Origin: JANNSX01 sp046348995
Lineage (GTDB): Bacteria > Pseudomonadota > Alphaproteobacteria > Rhizobiales > Hyphomicrobiaceae
NCBI GenBank assembly: GCA_046348995.1
Contig: JAXMDB010000005.1
Location: forward strand, 248,001 to 312,000
Length of the DNA: 64,000 nt
Direction of reading: 5' to 3'
Shown one piece after another: positions 57,038-64,000 of the stretch; positions within the stretch are counted from its first letter, which is position 1, and each line of letters begins with the position of its first letter. The translations under genes and the position numbers were made by a program. The notes under the pieces were generated by a model, which saw nothing but the letters and a program-made list of their open reading frames with translations, had not been told where the DNA came from and searched no databases.

Positions 57038-59179
57038 ATGCCGACAGGAGCCGAAACCCCGTTCGATGTTTCAAGGCTGCTCGCACCCGCATGGGAGCAG
57101 GCCGACGACCTCGTGACGATCGTCGATGCCCATACGGGATTGCTCGTCTACGTCAATGCGACGTGCATCAAAGCGCTCGGGTATCCTGTGGAGGAGCTTC
57201 TCGGCCACCGCTTCCCGTCCGGGTCGGACACGGCGGACACGGAGCTCGCCAGGCTTCGCGATCTCACGCACCAGCAAGGAGCTCAGGCGTTCGAGATCGA
57301 GCTGCGCAACCGAGCGGGCGATCCCATCCTCGTCGAGGTGATCCCGTCCATCGTCGAGCACGAGGGGCGCCGCTACGTGACCTCGGTCCTGAGGGACGTG
57401 AAGAGGCGAAAAGAGTTGGAGGCGCGCCTCAAAGAAACCGAGGACCGCATGCGGCGCGCCATGCAGGCCTCGCGGACGATGCTCTACGACATCGATCTCG
57501 ATCGACCCGGCGAAGCGACCGTGTACGGGGTGTCAGCTCTCCTGGGGTTTCCCGACGACGTCGCACAGAGGGGCCGCAGCCTCTGGCAGGAGCGCGTACA
57601 TCCCGAGGACGCCGCAACCTTCGACGCCGCCGTCCGCGATCAGCTGACCACCGGCGAGCGCTTGTGGATCGACTATCGTCTGCGGCACGCGGACGGGCAC
57701 TGGCTCTGGGTGCACGACGAAGGCGAGGTTCAGAGCGAGCGCGGCAGGCCCCGGCGGATCGTCGGCACCATCACCGACATCACCGAGCGGATGGACAGCG
57801 AGCAGGCGCTGCGGGCGAGCGAGAGCCGTTTCCGGGCCACGTTCGAGAACGCGGACGTCGGCGTCAGTCACTTGACGATCGACGGGAGATGGATCGCGGT
57901 CAACGGCAAGCTCTGCGAGATCACCGGCTATACGCGTGGCGAGCTGCTCGGCAGGTCGTGGCAGGAGCTGACCTTTCCGGCCGACATCGAGGCCGATGTC
58001 GAGCGGCAGACGGCGCTGATCGCCGGTGTGATCCCGTCGTATCTGGTCGAGAAGCGCTATCGGCGCAAGGACGGGTCGGTGATCTGGGTCGCGGTCAACG
58101 TGTCCTTGGCCCGGCGCGCGGACGGACAACCGGACTACCTCATCTCGGTGGCGCGCGACATCAGCGGCCGCAAGCGCACCGAGGAGGCACTCCAAGCCTC
58201 GCACGACACGTTTCGTCACCTGGTCGAGAACTCCCCCTTCGGCCTTTACATTGTCGATGCGGATTTCCGTCTTACGAGCGTCAGCGCCGGTGCGCGCAAG
58301 GTCTTCGCCAATGTCTCTCCGCTGATCGGGCGCGACTTCGCCGAGGTGCTGCTGCAGATCTGGCCCGAGCAATTCGCCTCCGAAGCCATCGAGCGCTTTC
58401 GTCACACGCTGGCGAGCGGCGAGACTTTTCGATCCGCCTCCACGGTCGAGCGCCGGCGCGATGTCGATGCGGTGGAGGCTTACGACTGGCGCATCGAGCG
58501 CATCCGGATGCCGGATGGCCGCTTCGGCGTGGTGTGCCATTTCTACGATCTCTCCGAGCGCCAGCATCACGAGGAGCAGATCCGGCGGCTGCTGCGCGAG
58601 GTCAACCACCGCTCGCGCAATCTGCTCGCCATCGTCCAGGCGATCGCGCGCTCGACGTCGGATCACGACCGCGGCGAGTTTCTGCCGCGATTCATCGATC
58701 GCTTGCAGTCGCTCTCGGTGAGCCAGGATCTGCTCGTGCGCAACGATTGGCAGGGTGTCGATCTCGGTGACCTCGTCGTCGAGCAGCTTTCGGCCGGTCG
58801 CGAGCACACCGATCCACGTATCGAGATTTCCGGCGAGGCGTTGTTCATCAGTCCGGCCGCCGCACAGAATCTCGGCATGGCGCTGCACGAGCTCGCGTCG
58901 AATGCCATTCGGCATGGGGCTCTGACGCAAGTGCGGGGCCGCATCGACATCAGGTGGCGGGTCGATCGCTCCGAGCCCATCGCCACGTTCCAGATGTCGT
59001 GGATCGAAGAGAGTCCCGTCAAGATCGTGCCGCCCGATCGTGCGGGCTTCGGCTCGCGCATGATCGGACGTCTGACGGAAACCGGCTTGAGCGCCAAAGT
59101 GACGATCGAGTATTCGCCTTCGGGTTTCCGCTGGTTTCTGAAGGCGCCGCTCGCCGACATGATCGCCGACCGCGACTGA
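57038..59179 (+). CDS. PAS-domain HWE-family sensor histidine kinase
   Basis: 713 aa, no membrane segments, so a soluble cytoplasmic sensor. Four PAS domains at about 15-125, 145-250, 262-385 and 393-515, the second and third with PAC ends (ITDITERMDSEQALRASESR). The HWE kinase core follows: phosphoacceptor His524 in LREVNHRSRNLLAIVQAIAR, N-box ALHELASNAIRHGAL, W-x-E in MSWIEES, and FGSRMIGRLTE. HWE kinases often feed the PhyR/NepR/EcfG general stress pathway; none of these partners is in the window. Confidence 0.92.
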   Translation: MPTGAETPFDVSRLLAPAWEQADDLVTIVDAHTGLLVYVNATCIKALGYPVEELLGHRFPSGSDTADTELARLRDLTHQQGAQAFEIELRNRAGDPILVEVIPSIVEHEGRRYVTSVLRDVKRRKELEARLKETEDRMRRAMQASRTMLYDIDLDRPGEATVYGVSALLGFPDDVAQRGRSLWQERVHPEDAATFDAAVRDQLTTGERLWIDYRLRHADGHWLWVHDEGEVQSERGRPRRIVGTITDITERMDSEQALRASESRFRATFENADVGVSHLTIDGRWIAVNGKLCEITGYTRGELLGRSWQELTFPADIEADVERQTALIAGVIPSYLVEKRYRRKDGSVIWVAVNVSLARRADGQPDYLISVARDISGRKRTEEALQASHDTFRHLVENSPFGLYIVDADFRLTSVSAGARKVFANVSPLIGRDFAEVLLQIWPEQFASEAIERFRHTLASGETFRSASTVERRRDVDAVEAYDWRIERIRMPDGRFGVVCHFYDLSERQHHEEQIRRLLREVNHRSRNLLAIVQAIARSTSDHDRGEFLPRFIDRLQSLSVSQDLLVRNDWQGVDLGDLVVEQLSAGREHTDPRIEISGEALFISPAAAQNLGMALHELASNAIRHGALTQVRGRIDIRWRVDRSEPIATFQMSWIEESPVKIVPPDRAGFGSRMIGRLTETGLSAKVTIEYSPSGFRWFLKAPLADMIADRD

Positions 59180-59185
59180 TCCGAT

Positions 59186-59211
59186 GGAACTCCCACCGCA
59201 ACTTGGCCGTT
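59186..59211 (+). promoter_or_regulatory. EcfG-type promoter box before csbD
   Basis: GGAAC (59186-59190), 17 bases, CGTT (59208-59211), same spacing as the box before the kinase gene. It places a transcription start near 59220, about 45 bases before ATG 59266. CsbD-like proteins are classic general-stress targets. Confidence 0.7.
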
Positions 59212-59265
59212 AGCTGCGGCATGGATTGTCCAACTGCCGGGCAATCGTCAGAACAGGAGATCGCA

Positions 59266-59463
59266 ATGGATTGGGATCGGATCAAAGGCAACTGGAAGCA
59301 GTTCCGCGGCAAGGTCAAGGAGACCTGGGGCGATCTGACGGACGACGAGCTCGACAAGATCGCCGGCCAGCGCGATCAGCTCGAGGGCGCGATCCAGAAG
59401 CGTTACGGCTACGAGAAGGATCGGGCACGCCAGGAGGTCGACAACTGGCTGAACCGCGTCTGA
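59266..59463 (+). CDS. CsbD family stress protein
   Basis: 65 aa: MDWDRIKGNWKQFRGKVKET, then DLTDDELDKIAGQRDQLEGA and YGYEKDRARQEVDNWL, the CsbD signature over its whole length. Small acidic/basic helical protein induced by stress; biochemical role unknown. AGGAGA precedes ATG 59266. The same frame runs open far upstream, but the protein starts here. A hairpin (CCGAGGGC 59486-59493, GCCCTCGG 59508-59515) lies downstream. Confidence 0.95.
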   Translation: MDWDRIKGNWKQFRGKVKETWGDLTDDELDKIAGQRDQLEGAIQKRYGYEKDRARQEVDNWLNRV

Positions 59464-59539
59464 CGCGCCGGTCATAAAAGCTTGTCCGAGGGCTGCCTGC
59501 ATCGGCGGCCCTCGGCGGGCGATCAAGGGAGAACCCCAC

Positions 59540-59713
59540 ATGGGCAACCTGCTGCACTATGCCATCGTGTTTCTCGTCATCGCGCTCGTCGCGGCTCTGT
59601 TCGGCTTCGGTGGAGTCGCCGGAACGGCGATGGAAGGCGCCAAGATCCTCTTCTGGATCGCCATCATCTTGTTCCTGATCTCGCTCGTGTTCGGAGTCGT
59701 CCGACGACGGTGA
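59540..59713 (+). CDS. DUF1328 (YtjA-type) small membrane protein, 57 aa
   Basis: MGNLLHYAIVFLVIALVAAL, then GFGGVAGTAMEGAKILFW and a second helix IILFLISLVFGVV, ending VRRR. Two membrane helices; GFGG-x-AGTAM is the DUF1328 core. GGGAGAA precedes ATG 59540. Lies 76 bases after csbD with no promoter box of its own, so probably transcribed with it; often found with stress genes. Confidence 0.93.
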   Translation: MGNLLHYAIVFLVIALVAALFGFGGVAGTAMEGAKILFWIAIILFLISLVFGVVRRR

Positions 59714-59748
59714 CGCAAGAGGCTGCGGGCCTTGCCCATCGCGTTTCC

Positions 59749-59780
59749 ACGCCGGATCGAATCACGATCCGGCGTTTTCG
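59749..59780 (+). terminator. Rho-independent terminator after csbD-DUF1328
   Basis: ACGCCGGATCG (59749-59759) and CGATCCGGCGT (59765-59775), an eleven-pair perfect stem with a five-base loop, followed by TTTTCG. Ends the csbD transcript before the PRC-barrel gene. Confidence 0.9.
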
Positions 59781-59837
59781 CGTATCGTAGTGACTTGAAT
59801 GCTGCACAACGTGAGCTGCCAACTCTGCCGCACCCCG

Positions 59838-59863
59838 GGAACGCGACGAGCCTTTGTCGAGTT
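59838..59863 (+). promoter_or_regulatory. EcfG-type promoter box before the PRC-barrel gene
   Basis: GGAAC (59838-59842), 17 bases, AGTT (59860-59863). The GTT core and spacing match the two other boxes; the first base of the -10 differs. It would start a leader of about 60 bases before ATG 59930. Confidence 0.55.
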
Positions 59864-59929
59864 AGCTTTGCCGATCGGGCCGTGAACGGGTTTCGGCACG
59901 GCTGACGACATTGAGATGAAGGAGCTGTC

Positions 59930-60490
59930 ATGAAGACCAAGTCCCTCCTCCTGACGTGTGCGTTGCTGGCCTCGACATCGACCGTGGTTCTCGCGCAGAC
60001 GACCAACGACTCCACCACTGTCCCCTCGACGACCGCGCCGTCGGCAACCGAGCCGAGCACAACGGCGCCGAGCACGACGACGGAGCCGAGCAACATGCAG
60101 TCCGCCCCGGCGACCAACGACTCCGGCGCCGCGACCACGACGACGACCGAGCCTTCGGTCACCGCTCCCTCGACGACCGGCACGACGGCGTTCTATCAGC
60201 TGAACCCGGGCGATATGCGCGCCAGCAAGCTCATCGGCTCGACCGTCTACAACGACGCGAACGAGAATATCGGCGACATCAACGAGATCGTCCTCGGCAA
60301 GGACGGCAAGATCGCCGCGGTCATCATCGGCGTCGGCGGCTTCCTGGGTCTCGGCGAGCGTGACGTCGCCGTGCCGTTCGATCAGGTGAAGATGTCGGTC
60401 GATGCCGACAACAACTCGAAGCTGACGACGGCTCTCAGCCGTGACTCGCTCACGAACGCGCCGGCCTGGAGCTGGAACGTGAAGCAGTAA
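59930..60490 (+). CDS. Secreted PRC-barrel domain protein
   Basis: 186 aa: signal peptide 1-22 (TKSLLLTCALLASTSTVVLA), a Thr/Ser/Pro-rich linker (about 23-88, repeated STTAPS/TTEPS units), then a PRC-barrel (ASKLIGSTVYNDANENIGDI, NEIVLGKDGKIAAVIIGVGG, ERDVAVPF). Such proteins sit in the periplasm or outer envelope and are frequent EcfG targets. The ribosome site AAGGAGC precedes ATG 59930. A terminator follows. Confidence 0.9.
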   Translation: MKTKSLLLTCALLASTSTVVLAQTTNDSTTVPSTTAPSATEPSTTAPSTTTEPSNMQSAPATNDSGAATTTTTEPSVTAPSTTGTTAFYQLNPGDMRASKLIGSTVYNDANENIGDINEIVLGKDGKIAAVIIGVGGFLGLGERDVAVPFDQVKMSVDADNNSKLTTALSRDSLTNAPAWSWNVKQ

Positions 60491-60520
60491 CGCCACGCGG
60501 CGTCGTCGAACGAAGATGCG

Positions 60521-60554
60521 GAGGCCGGCGGTAACGCTGGCCTCTTTTCTTTTT
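60521..60554 (+). terminator. Rho-independent terminator of the PRC-barrel gene
   Basis: GAGGCC (60521-60526) with GGCCTC (60539-60544), extended by four inner pairs round a GTAA loop, followed by TTTTCTTTTT. Confidence 0.9.
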
Positions 60555-60622
60555 GGCCGTCTCTTGCAACCCGAGAGAGATTGTCGGAAGTCTCGGCGCG
60601 TGGCAGCGGCACAGGCGGCGAT

Positions 60623-61837
60623 ATGACGGGCGAGCTCAAGAGTAAGAGGCCCGATCGGCGAAGGCAGGGACGCGCCTCGAAGTCTCATCGCGCGGCCCCG
60701 CGTGCTGAGGGTGCGTTCAACGCGTCTCGTTTCGAGATCTTTGTCTCGGTGGCGCCGGGCCTCGAATCGGCACTCGTGGCCGAGATGAGCGAGATCGGGT
60801 TCGCCAGCGGGCGCGCGGAAACCGGCGGCGTGACCATCGAGGGCAGCTGGCCGGACGTCTGGCGCGCCAATCTCGAGATTCGTGGCGCCGCTCACGTACT
60901 GGCCCGCCTCGATTCCTTCCGTGTCGATCACTTGGCCGATCTCGACCGGCTCGCACGGCAGATGCCTTGGTCGAAGGTGTTGCGCCGCGACGTTCCTGTT
61001 CGCGTCGAGGCCACGTGCCGGCGCTCGCGCATCTACCATTCGGGTGCGGCGGCCGAGCGTTTCGAGCGCGCGCTGCGCGAGGAGCTCGGTGCGACGGTCT
61101 CCAGGGAGGCGGACGTCGTCGTCAAGGTGCGGCTCGACCACGACATCTGCACGGTCGCCATCGATACCTCCGGCGAGCCTCTGCATCGGCGCGGTCACAA
61201 AGAGGCCGTTGCGAAAGCGCCGATGCGCGAGACATTGGCCGCCCTCTTCCTACGGCAGTGCGGCTATCGCGGCACGGAGGCGGTCGTCGATCCGATGTGC
61301 GGATCGGGCACGTTCGTCATCGAGGCGGCCGAGATCGCCATGGGGCTCGCGCCGGGACGCTCGCGGCACTTCGCCTTCGAGGATTTGGCAACGTTCGACG
61401 GCGCGGCCTGGGAACGTCTGAAGGCCGAGCGCAAGCCCCGCGATGTGTCCTCGCTCCGCTTCTACGGCAGCGACCGCGATCCAGGCGCGATCCGAATGAG
61501 CCGCACCAATGCCGAGCGGGCCGGGGTCGCATCGCTCACGGCATTCGCACCGACGCCCGTCGATGCGCTGACGGCTCCGGACGGACCTCCCGGCCTTGTC
61601 ATCGTCAATCCGCCCTATGGCGCGCGCATCGGCGAGGCGCGGCATCTCGCGGCCGTCTACGAGGCGCTCGGGCGGACGCTGAGGTCACGCTTCCGAGGTT
61701 GGCGGGTCGGGCTGGTTACGACCGACGATCATCTCGCCCGCGCCACCCGGCTGCCCTTCCGGCCACTGGGCCCGCCGGTTTTGCACGGCGGGCTCAGGAT
61801 CAAGCTCTATCAGACCGGCCCTCTCGCGGGCGGCTGA
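60623..61837 (+). CDS. THUMP-domain SAM-dependent RNA methyltransferase (RlmL/Trm14-like)
   Basis: 404 aa. Basic N-terminus, THUMP domain about 35-170 (FEIFVSVAPGLESALVAEM), then a methyltransferase domain: VDPMCGSGTFVIEAAEIAMG and VIVNPPYGARIG (NPPY, typical of guanine-N2 or adenine-N6 methylation). Short compared with E. coli RlmL, which carries a second methyltransferase domain. ATG 60623 is chosen; the frame opens at 60581. Probably methylates 23S rRNA guanine N2. Confidence 0.88.
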   Translation: MTGELKSKRPDRRRQGRASKSHRAAPRAEGAFNASRFEIFVSVAPGLESALVAEMSEIGFASGRAETGGVTIEGSWPDVWRANLEIRGAAHVLARLDSFRVDHLADLDRLARQMPWSKVLRRDVPVRVEATCRRSRIYHSGAAAERFERALREELGATVSREADVVVKVRLDHDICTVAIDTSGEPLHRRGHKEAVAKAPMRETLAALFLRQCGYRGTEAVVDPMCGSGTFVIEAAEIAMGLAPGRSRHFAFEDLATFDGAAWERLKAERKPRDVSSLRFYGSDRDPGAIRMSRTNAERAGVASLTAFAPTPVDALTAPDGPPGLVIVNPPYGARIGEARHLAAVYEALGRTLRSRFRGWRVGLVTTDDHLARATRLPFRPLGPPVLHGGLRIKLYQTGPLAGG

Positions 61838-61900
61838 TCGGCGGTAACGAATTGGTATAGTCTCAGGAGGAAATGAATCGGCGGAAGCGAGGGAGCCATC

Positions 61901-62740
61901 ATGACCGAAGCCGCCCATGAGATCGATAAAGCTGCCGGCGGGGAGAGCCCCGTCCTCATCCGCGAGCGCAAGGGCCCCGTCGCCATCCTCCGCCTCAATC
62001 GGCCGGAGAAGCGCAACTGTCTCGACGAGGCGCTCTTGTCGGCCCTGCAGCTGGCGCTCGTGCGGCTGACGGCACATCGCGACGTGCATGCGATCGTCAT
62101 TGCCGCCAGCGGTCCGGTGTTCTGCGCGGGGCACGACCTCAAGGAGCTCACCAGCCATCGCAAGGACAGCGACGGTGGGCGCGCCTATTTCGAGAAGATC
62201 ATGGGCCAGTGCTCGACGCTGATGCAGGCGATCATGAAGTGCCCGAAGCCGGTCATCGCGGCCGTGCAGGGGATGGCGACGGCCGCCGGCTGCCAGCTCG
62301 TCGCCACCTGCGATCTCGCCATCGCCGCCGATACCGCGAGCTTCTGCACACCGGGCGTCAACATCGGCTTGTTCTGCTCGACGCCCATGGTGGCGCTTTC
62401 GCGCAATCTGCCGCGCAAGGTCGCCATGGAGATGCTGCTGCTCGGCGAAACCATCGCCGCCGCCGAAGCCGCCGCCTACGGCCTCGTCAATCGCGTCGTG
62501 CCAGCCGGCAAAGTGATGGAGGAAGCGATGGCGATGGCCAACCGCATCGCCTCGCGCTCGCCCATCGCCGTCGAGATCGGCAAAGAGGCGTTCTATGCCC
62601 AGACCGAGCTCGGCGTCGCACAGGCCTACAGCTACGCCAGCGAGGTCATGGTGCACAATATGCTGATGTCGGAAGCGCAAGAGGGCATTGCGGCGTTCAT
62701 CGAGAAGCGTCAACCGCAATGGCCGAGCATCGCCTCATGA
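61901..62740 (+). CDS. Enoyl-CoA hydratase/isomerase family protein
   Basis: 279 aa crotonase fold. LRLNRPEKRNCLDEAL, oxyanion-hole segments SGPVFCAGHDLKEL and AVQGMATAAGCQLVATCDLA, FCTPGVNIGLFC. The GHDLKE version is that of mammalian ECHDC3-type proteins rather than classical FadB. The usual catalytic glutamate pair is not obvious, so its reaction is uncertain. GAGGGAG precedes ATG 61901. Its stop overlaps the ATG of the next gene (ATGA). Confidence 0.9.
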   Translation: MTEAAHEIDKAAGGESPVLIRERKGPVAILRLNRPEKRNCLDEALLSALQLALVRLTAHRDVHAIVIAASGPVFCAGHDLKELTSHRKDSDGGRAYFEKIMGQCSTLMQAIMKCPKPVIAAVQGMATAAGCQLVATCDLAIAADTASFCTPGVNIGLFCSTPMVALSRNLPRKVAMEMLLLGETIAAAEAAAYGLVNRVVPAGKVMEEAMAMANRIASRSPIAVEIGKEAFYAQTELGVAQAYSYASEVMVHNMLMSEAQEGIAAFIEKRQPQWPSIAS

Positions 62741-63168
62741 TGGAGCCCCGCCTCACCCTCGTGACCTTGGGCGTCGCCGACGTCGCCCGTGCCAAAGCGT
62801 TTTATACGGCGCTCGGGTTCAAGGCCTCGGGCTTCGAAAATCCACACGTTGCCTTCTTCGAGGCGGGCGGCGTCGCGCTCGGATTGTTCGGCAGGGAGGC
62901 GCTCGCCGATGACGCGAGAGTCAGTGCGGCCGGCTCCGGCTTCCGCGCCATCTCCCTCGCTCACAACACCCGTACCGAGGCGGAGGTCGACGCGGTTCTG
63001 GCCCATGCGGTTGCGTGCGGCGCAACCCTGATCAAGCCCGCCGAGAAGGTGTTCTGGGGCGGCTACTCGGGCTATTTTGCCGATCTGGACGGCCATCTCT
63101 GGGAGGTCGCCTACAATCCGGGTTTTCCTCTCGACGCAGCGGGGCATCTGACGCTGCCGAAAGCGTGA
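62737..63168 (+). CDS. VOC family (glyoxalase-like) protein
   Basis: 143 aa. LTLVTLGVADVARAKAFYTA, FFEAGGVALGLFGREALADD and GYFADLDGHLWEVAYNPGF fit the small glyoxalase/bleomycin-resistance fold. Metal use cannot be told. ATG 62737 overlaps the enoyl-CoA hydratase stop; ATG 62740 is equally possible. It ends 3 bases before the next gene. Confidence 0.88.
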   Translation: MMEPRLTLVTLGVADVARAKAFYTALGFKASGFENPHVAFFEAGGVALGLFGREALADDARVSAAGSGFRAISLAHNTRTEAEVDAVLAHAVACGATLIKPAEKVFWGGYSGYFADLDGHLWEVAYNPGFPLDAAGHLTLPKA

Positions 63169-63171
63169 CGC

Positions 63172-63690
63172 ATGAACCACGACAGCTATTCCGAGGACTA
63201 CATCCGCGGCGTGCTCAACAAGGTGCGCACGATCGCCCTCGTCGGCGCCTCCAATAATGCCGTCCGGCCCTCCTACTTCGTGCTGAAGTACATGCTGGCG
63301 AAGGGCTATCATGTGATCCCCGTCAATCCGGGGCTCGCCGGTCAGGAGATCCTCGGGCAGCGCGTCTACGCGAGCTTGAAAGACATCCCCGAGCCGGTCG
63401 ACATGGTGGATGTTTTTCGCAACTCGGAAGCAGCCCTCGAGATCACGAAGGACGCCATCGCCATCGGGGCGAAGGTCGTGTGGATGCAACTGTCCGTCCG
63501 CAACGACGAGGCGGCGAAGCTTGCCGAAGCGGCCGGCCTCGATGTCGTGATGGATCGCTGCCCGAAGATCGAGTACGGCCGTCTCTCCGGCGAAATCGGC
63601 TGGGCAGGTGTGAATTCTGGAACGCTCTCGAGCCGGCGCACGGTGCTAGGACCGACGGGCCAGAGTCTCGCGCTCGGCGATAAACACTAA
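63172..63690 (+). CDS. CoA-binding domain protein (YccU type)
   Basis: 172 aa Rossmann-like CoA_binding_2 domain: RTIALVGASNNAVRPSYFVL, YHVIPVNPGLAGQEILGQRV, VDMVDVFRNSEAALEITKDA, KVVWMQLSVRNDEAA, VVMDRCPKIEYGRL. The C-terminal part (NSGTLSSRRTVLG) follows the domain. Binds CoA or NAD; the role is unknown. Directly follows the VOC gene, so the last members of a four-gene operon with the enoyl-CoA hydratase. Confidence 0.92.
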   Translation: MNHDSYSEDYIRGVLNKVRTIALVGASNNAVRPSYFVLKYMLAKGYHVIPVNPGLAGQEILGQRVYASLKDIPEPVDMVDVFRNSEAALEITKDAIAIGAKVVWMQLSVRNDEAAKLAEAAGLDVVMDRCPKIEYGRLSGEIGWAGVNSGTLSSRRTVLGPTGQSLALGDKH

Positions 63691-63708
63691 GAGCCCACGG
63701 GGAGGATC

Positions 63709-64000
63709 ATGTCACAGGCATTGACGTTCGATGTTGCCGGCAAGGGTCGGGTGGCTGTTGCCGCCGATACGCTCGTGTTCGCAGGCTTCGCGAGCCGCGA
63801 TCCGGCGGTGGCCGAGCACCACCGCCAGGAGCTGAAGGAGAAGGGCGTCGTGGTGCCGGACAAGATTCCGGTTTGCTATGTCGGCGTGCCGGAAACGCTG
63901 ACGCAGGCCGCGTCGATCGAGACCAAGGGCCGGCCGCTCATGGGTGAGGTCGAGTTCGTCGTCGTTCAATCGCCGTCGGGTCTTCTCGTGACGACGGGCG
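63709..64000 (+). CDS. DUF2848-like protein, 3' partial
   Basis: The first 97 residues are visible: MSQALTFDVAGKGRVAVAAD, FASRDPAVAEHHRQELKEKG, VVVPDKIPVCYVGVPETLT. I recall this as the DUF2848 family, fumarylacetoacetate-hydrolase-like, but with moderate certainty. GGAGG precedes ATG 63709; the window ends before the stop. Begins 18 bases after the CoA-binding gene, so it probably continues the operon. Confidence 0.7.
   Translation, partial: MSQALTFDVAGKGRVAVAADTLVFAGFASRDPAVAEHHRQELKEKGVVVPDKIPVCYVGVPETLTQAASIETKGRPLMGEVEFVVVQSPSGLLVTTG

Noticed and set aside
61873..61920. 15-codon leader-peptide ORF (MNRRKRGSHHDRSRP) with AGGAGG, overlapping the enoyl-CoA hydratase start
   Set aside because: The Shine-Dalgarno is only two bases from the ATG, and the peptide has no amino-acid run or hairpin typical of attenuators. 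The AGGAGG is probably incidental.
1..64000. CRISPR array, prophage, transposase, integrase or rRNA operon
   Set aside because: No regularly spaced direct repeats, no phage or transposase protein motifs, no rRNA-like sequence were seen in any part.

Overview
The window reads as a chromosomal segment of a high-GC alphaproteobacterium, most likely Hyphomicrobiales (Rhizobiales). This rests on third-position GC bias, the gene order hom-glpX-recJ, the block HDAC/xseB/dxs/tlyA/RNA-methyltransferase, an RpoE-ChrR pair, a class I PhaC, an HWE-family kinase and EcfG-type promoter boxes. I see no prophage, transposase, CRISPR array or rRNA. Genus and species cannot be told from the sequence alone.

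Layout. 0-3 kb: threonine catabolism (kbl cut by the window edge, tdh) and a beta-keto acid cleavage enzyme. 3-13 kb: a housekeeping block (HDAC-like, xseB, dxs, tlyA, 23S rRNA m5U-type methyltransferase) with extra genes between its members: an amidinohydrolase, a higBA toxin-antitoxin pair, a DoxX protein and a large RTX calcium-binding protein. 12.6-17 kb: GNAT, SnoaL-like and secreted proteins, an unrecognised 309-residue protein and a Kef-type antiporter. 17-21 kb: a divergent stress locus, with rpoE-chrR to the right and photolyase, DUF3253, a cystathionine-lyase-like enzyme and Kef antiporter to the left. 21-27 kb: SDR/racemase pair, GGCT-like, DUF805, bactofilin, P5C-reductase-like, ferritin-like and peroxiredoxin genes. 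27-36 kb: a giant AsmA/YhdP-like envelope protein, a Tat multicopper oxidase, two SH3 periplasmic proteins, YdcF-like, rhodanese. 36-45 kb: pta and a group of oxidoreductases (two GMC enzymes, a luciferase-like flavoenzyme, a class IV aminotransferase). 44.6-48.3 kb: thrS, coaD and two cyclophilins. 48.3-51.8 kb: palindromic repeats, a tiny secreted peptide, VOC protein, phaC. 51.9-56.7 kb: hom, glpX, recJ, arfA, tRNA-Glu. 56.7-60.5 kb: a general-stress cluster (PAS/HWE kinase, CsbD, DUF1328, PRC-barrel). 60.6-64 kb: a THUMP methyltransferase, enoyl-CoA hydratase, VOC, CoA-binding protein and a DUF2848-like gene cut by the window end.

The most interesting signals are regulatory. (1) The thrS leader can fold so that a seven-base loop reads as a tRNA-Thr(GGU) anticodon loop, inside a stem that hides the Shine-Dalgarno sequence. 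(2) Three GGAAC-N17-(C/A)GTT boxes stand before the kinase, csbD and PRC-barrel genes, which makes 56.8-60.5 kb look like a compact EcfG regulon. (3) A 52-codon ArfA-like ribosome-rescue gene sits between recJ and tRNA-Glu. (4) A PhaR-like dyad lies in the phaC promoter and a perfect short palindrome in the higBA promoter. Several REP/MITE-like palindromes sit between genes; one supplies the stop codon of the gene before it.
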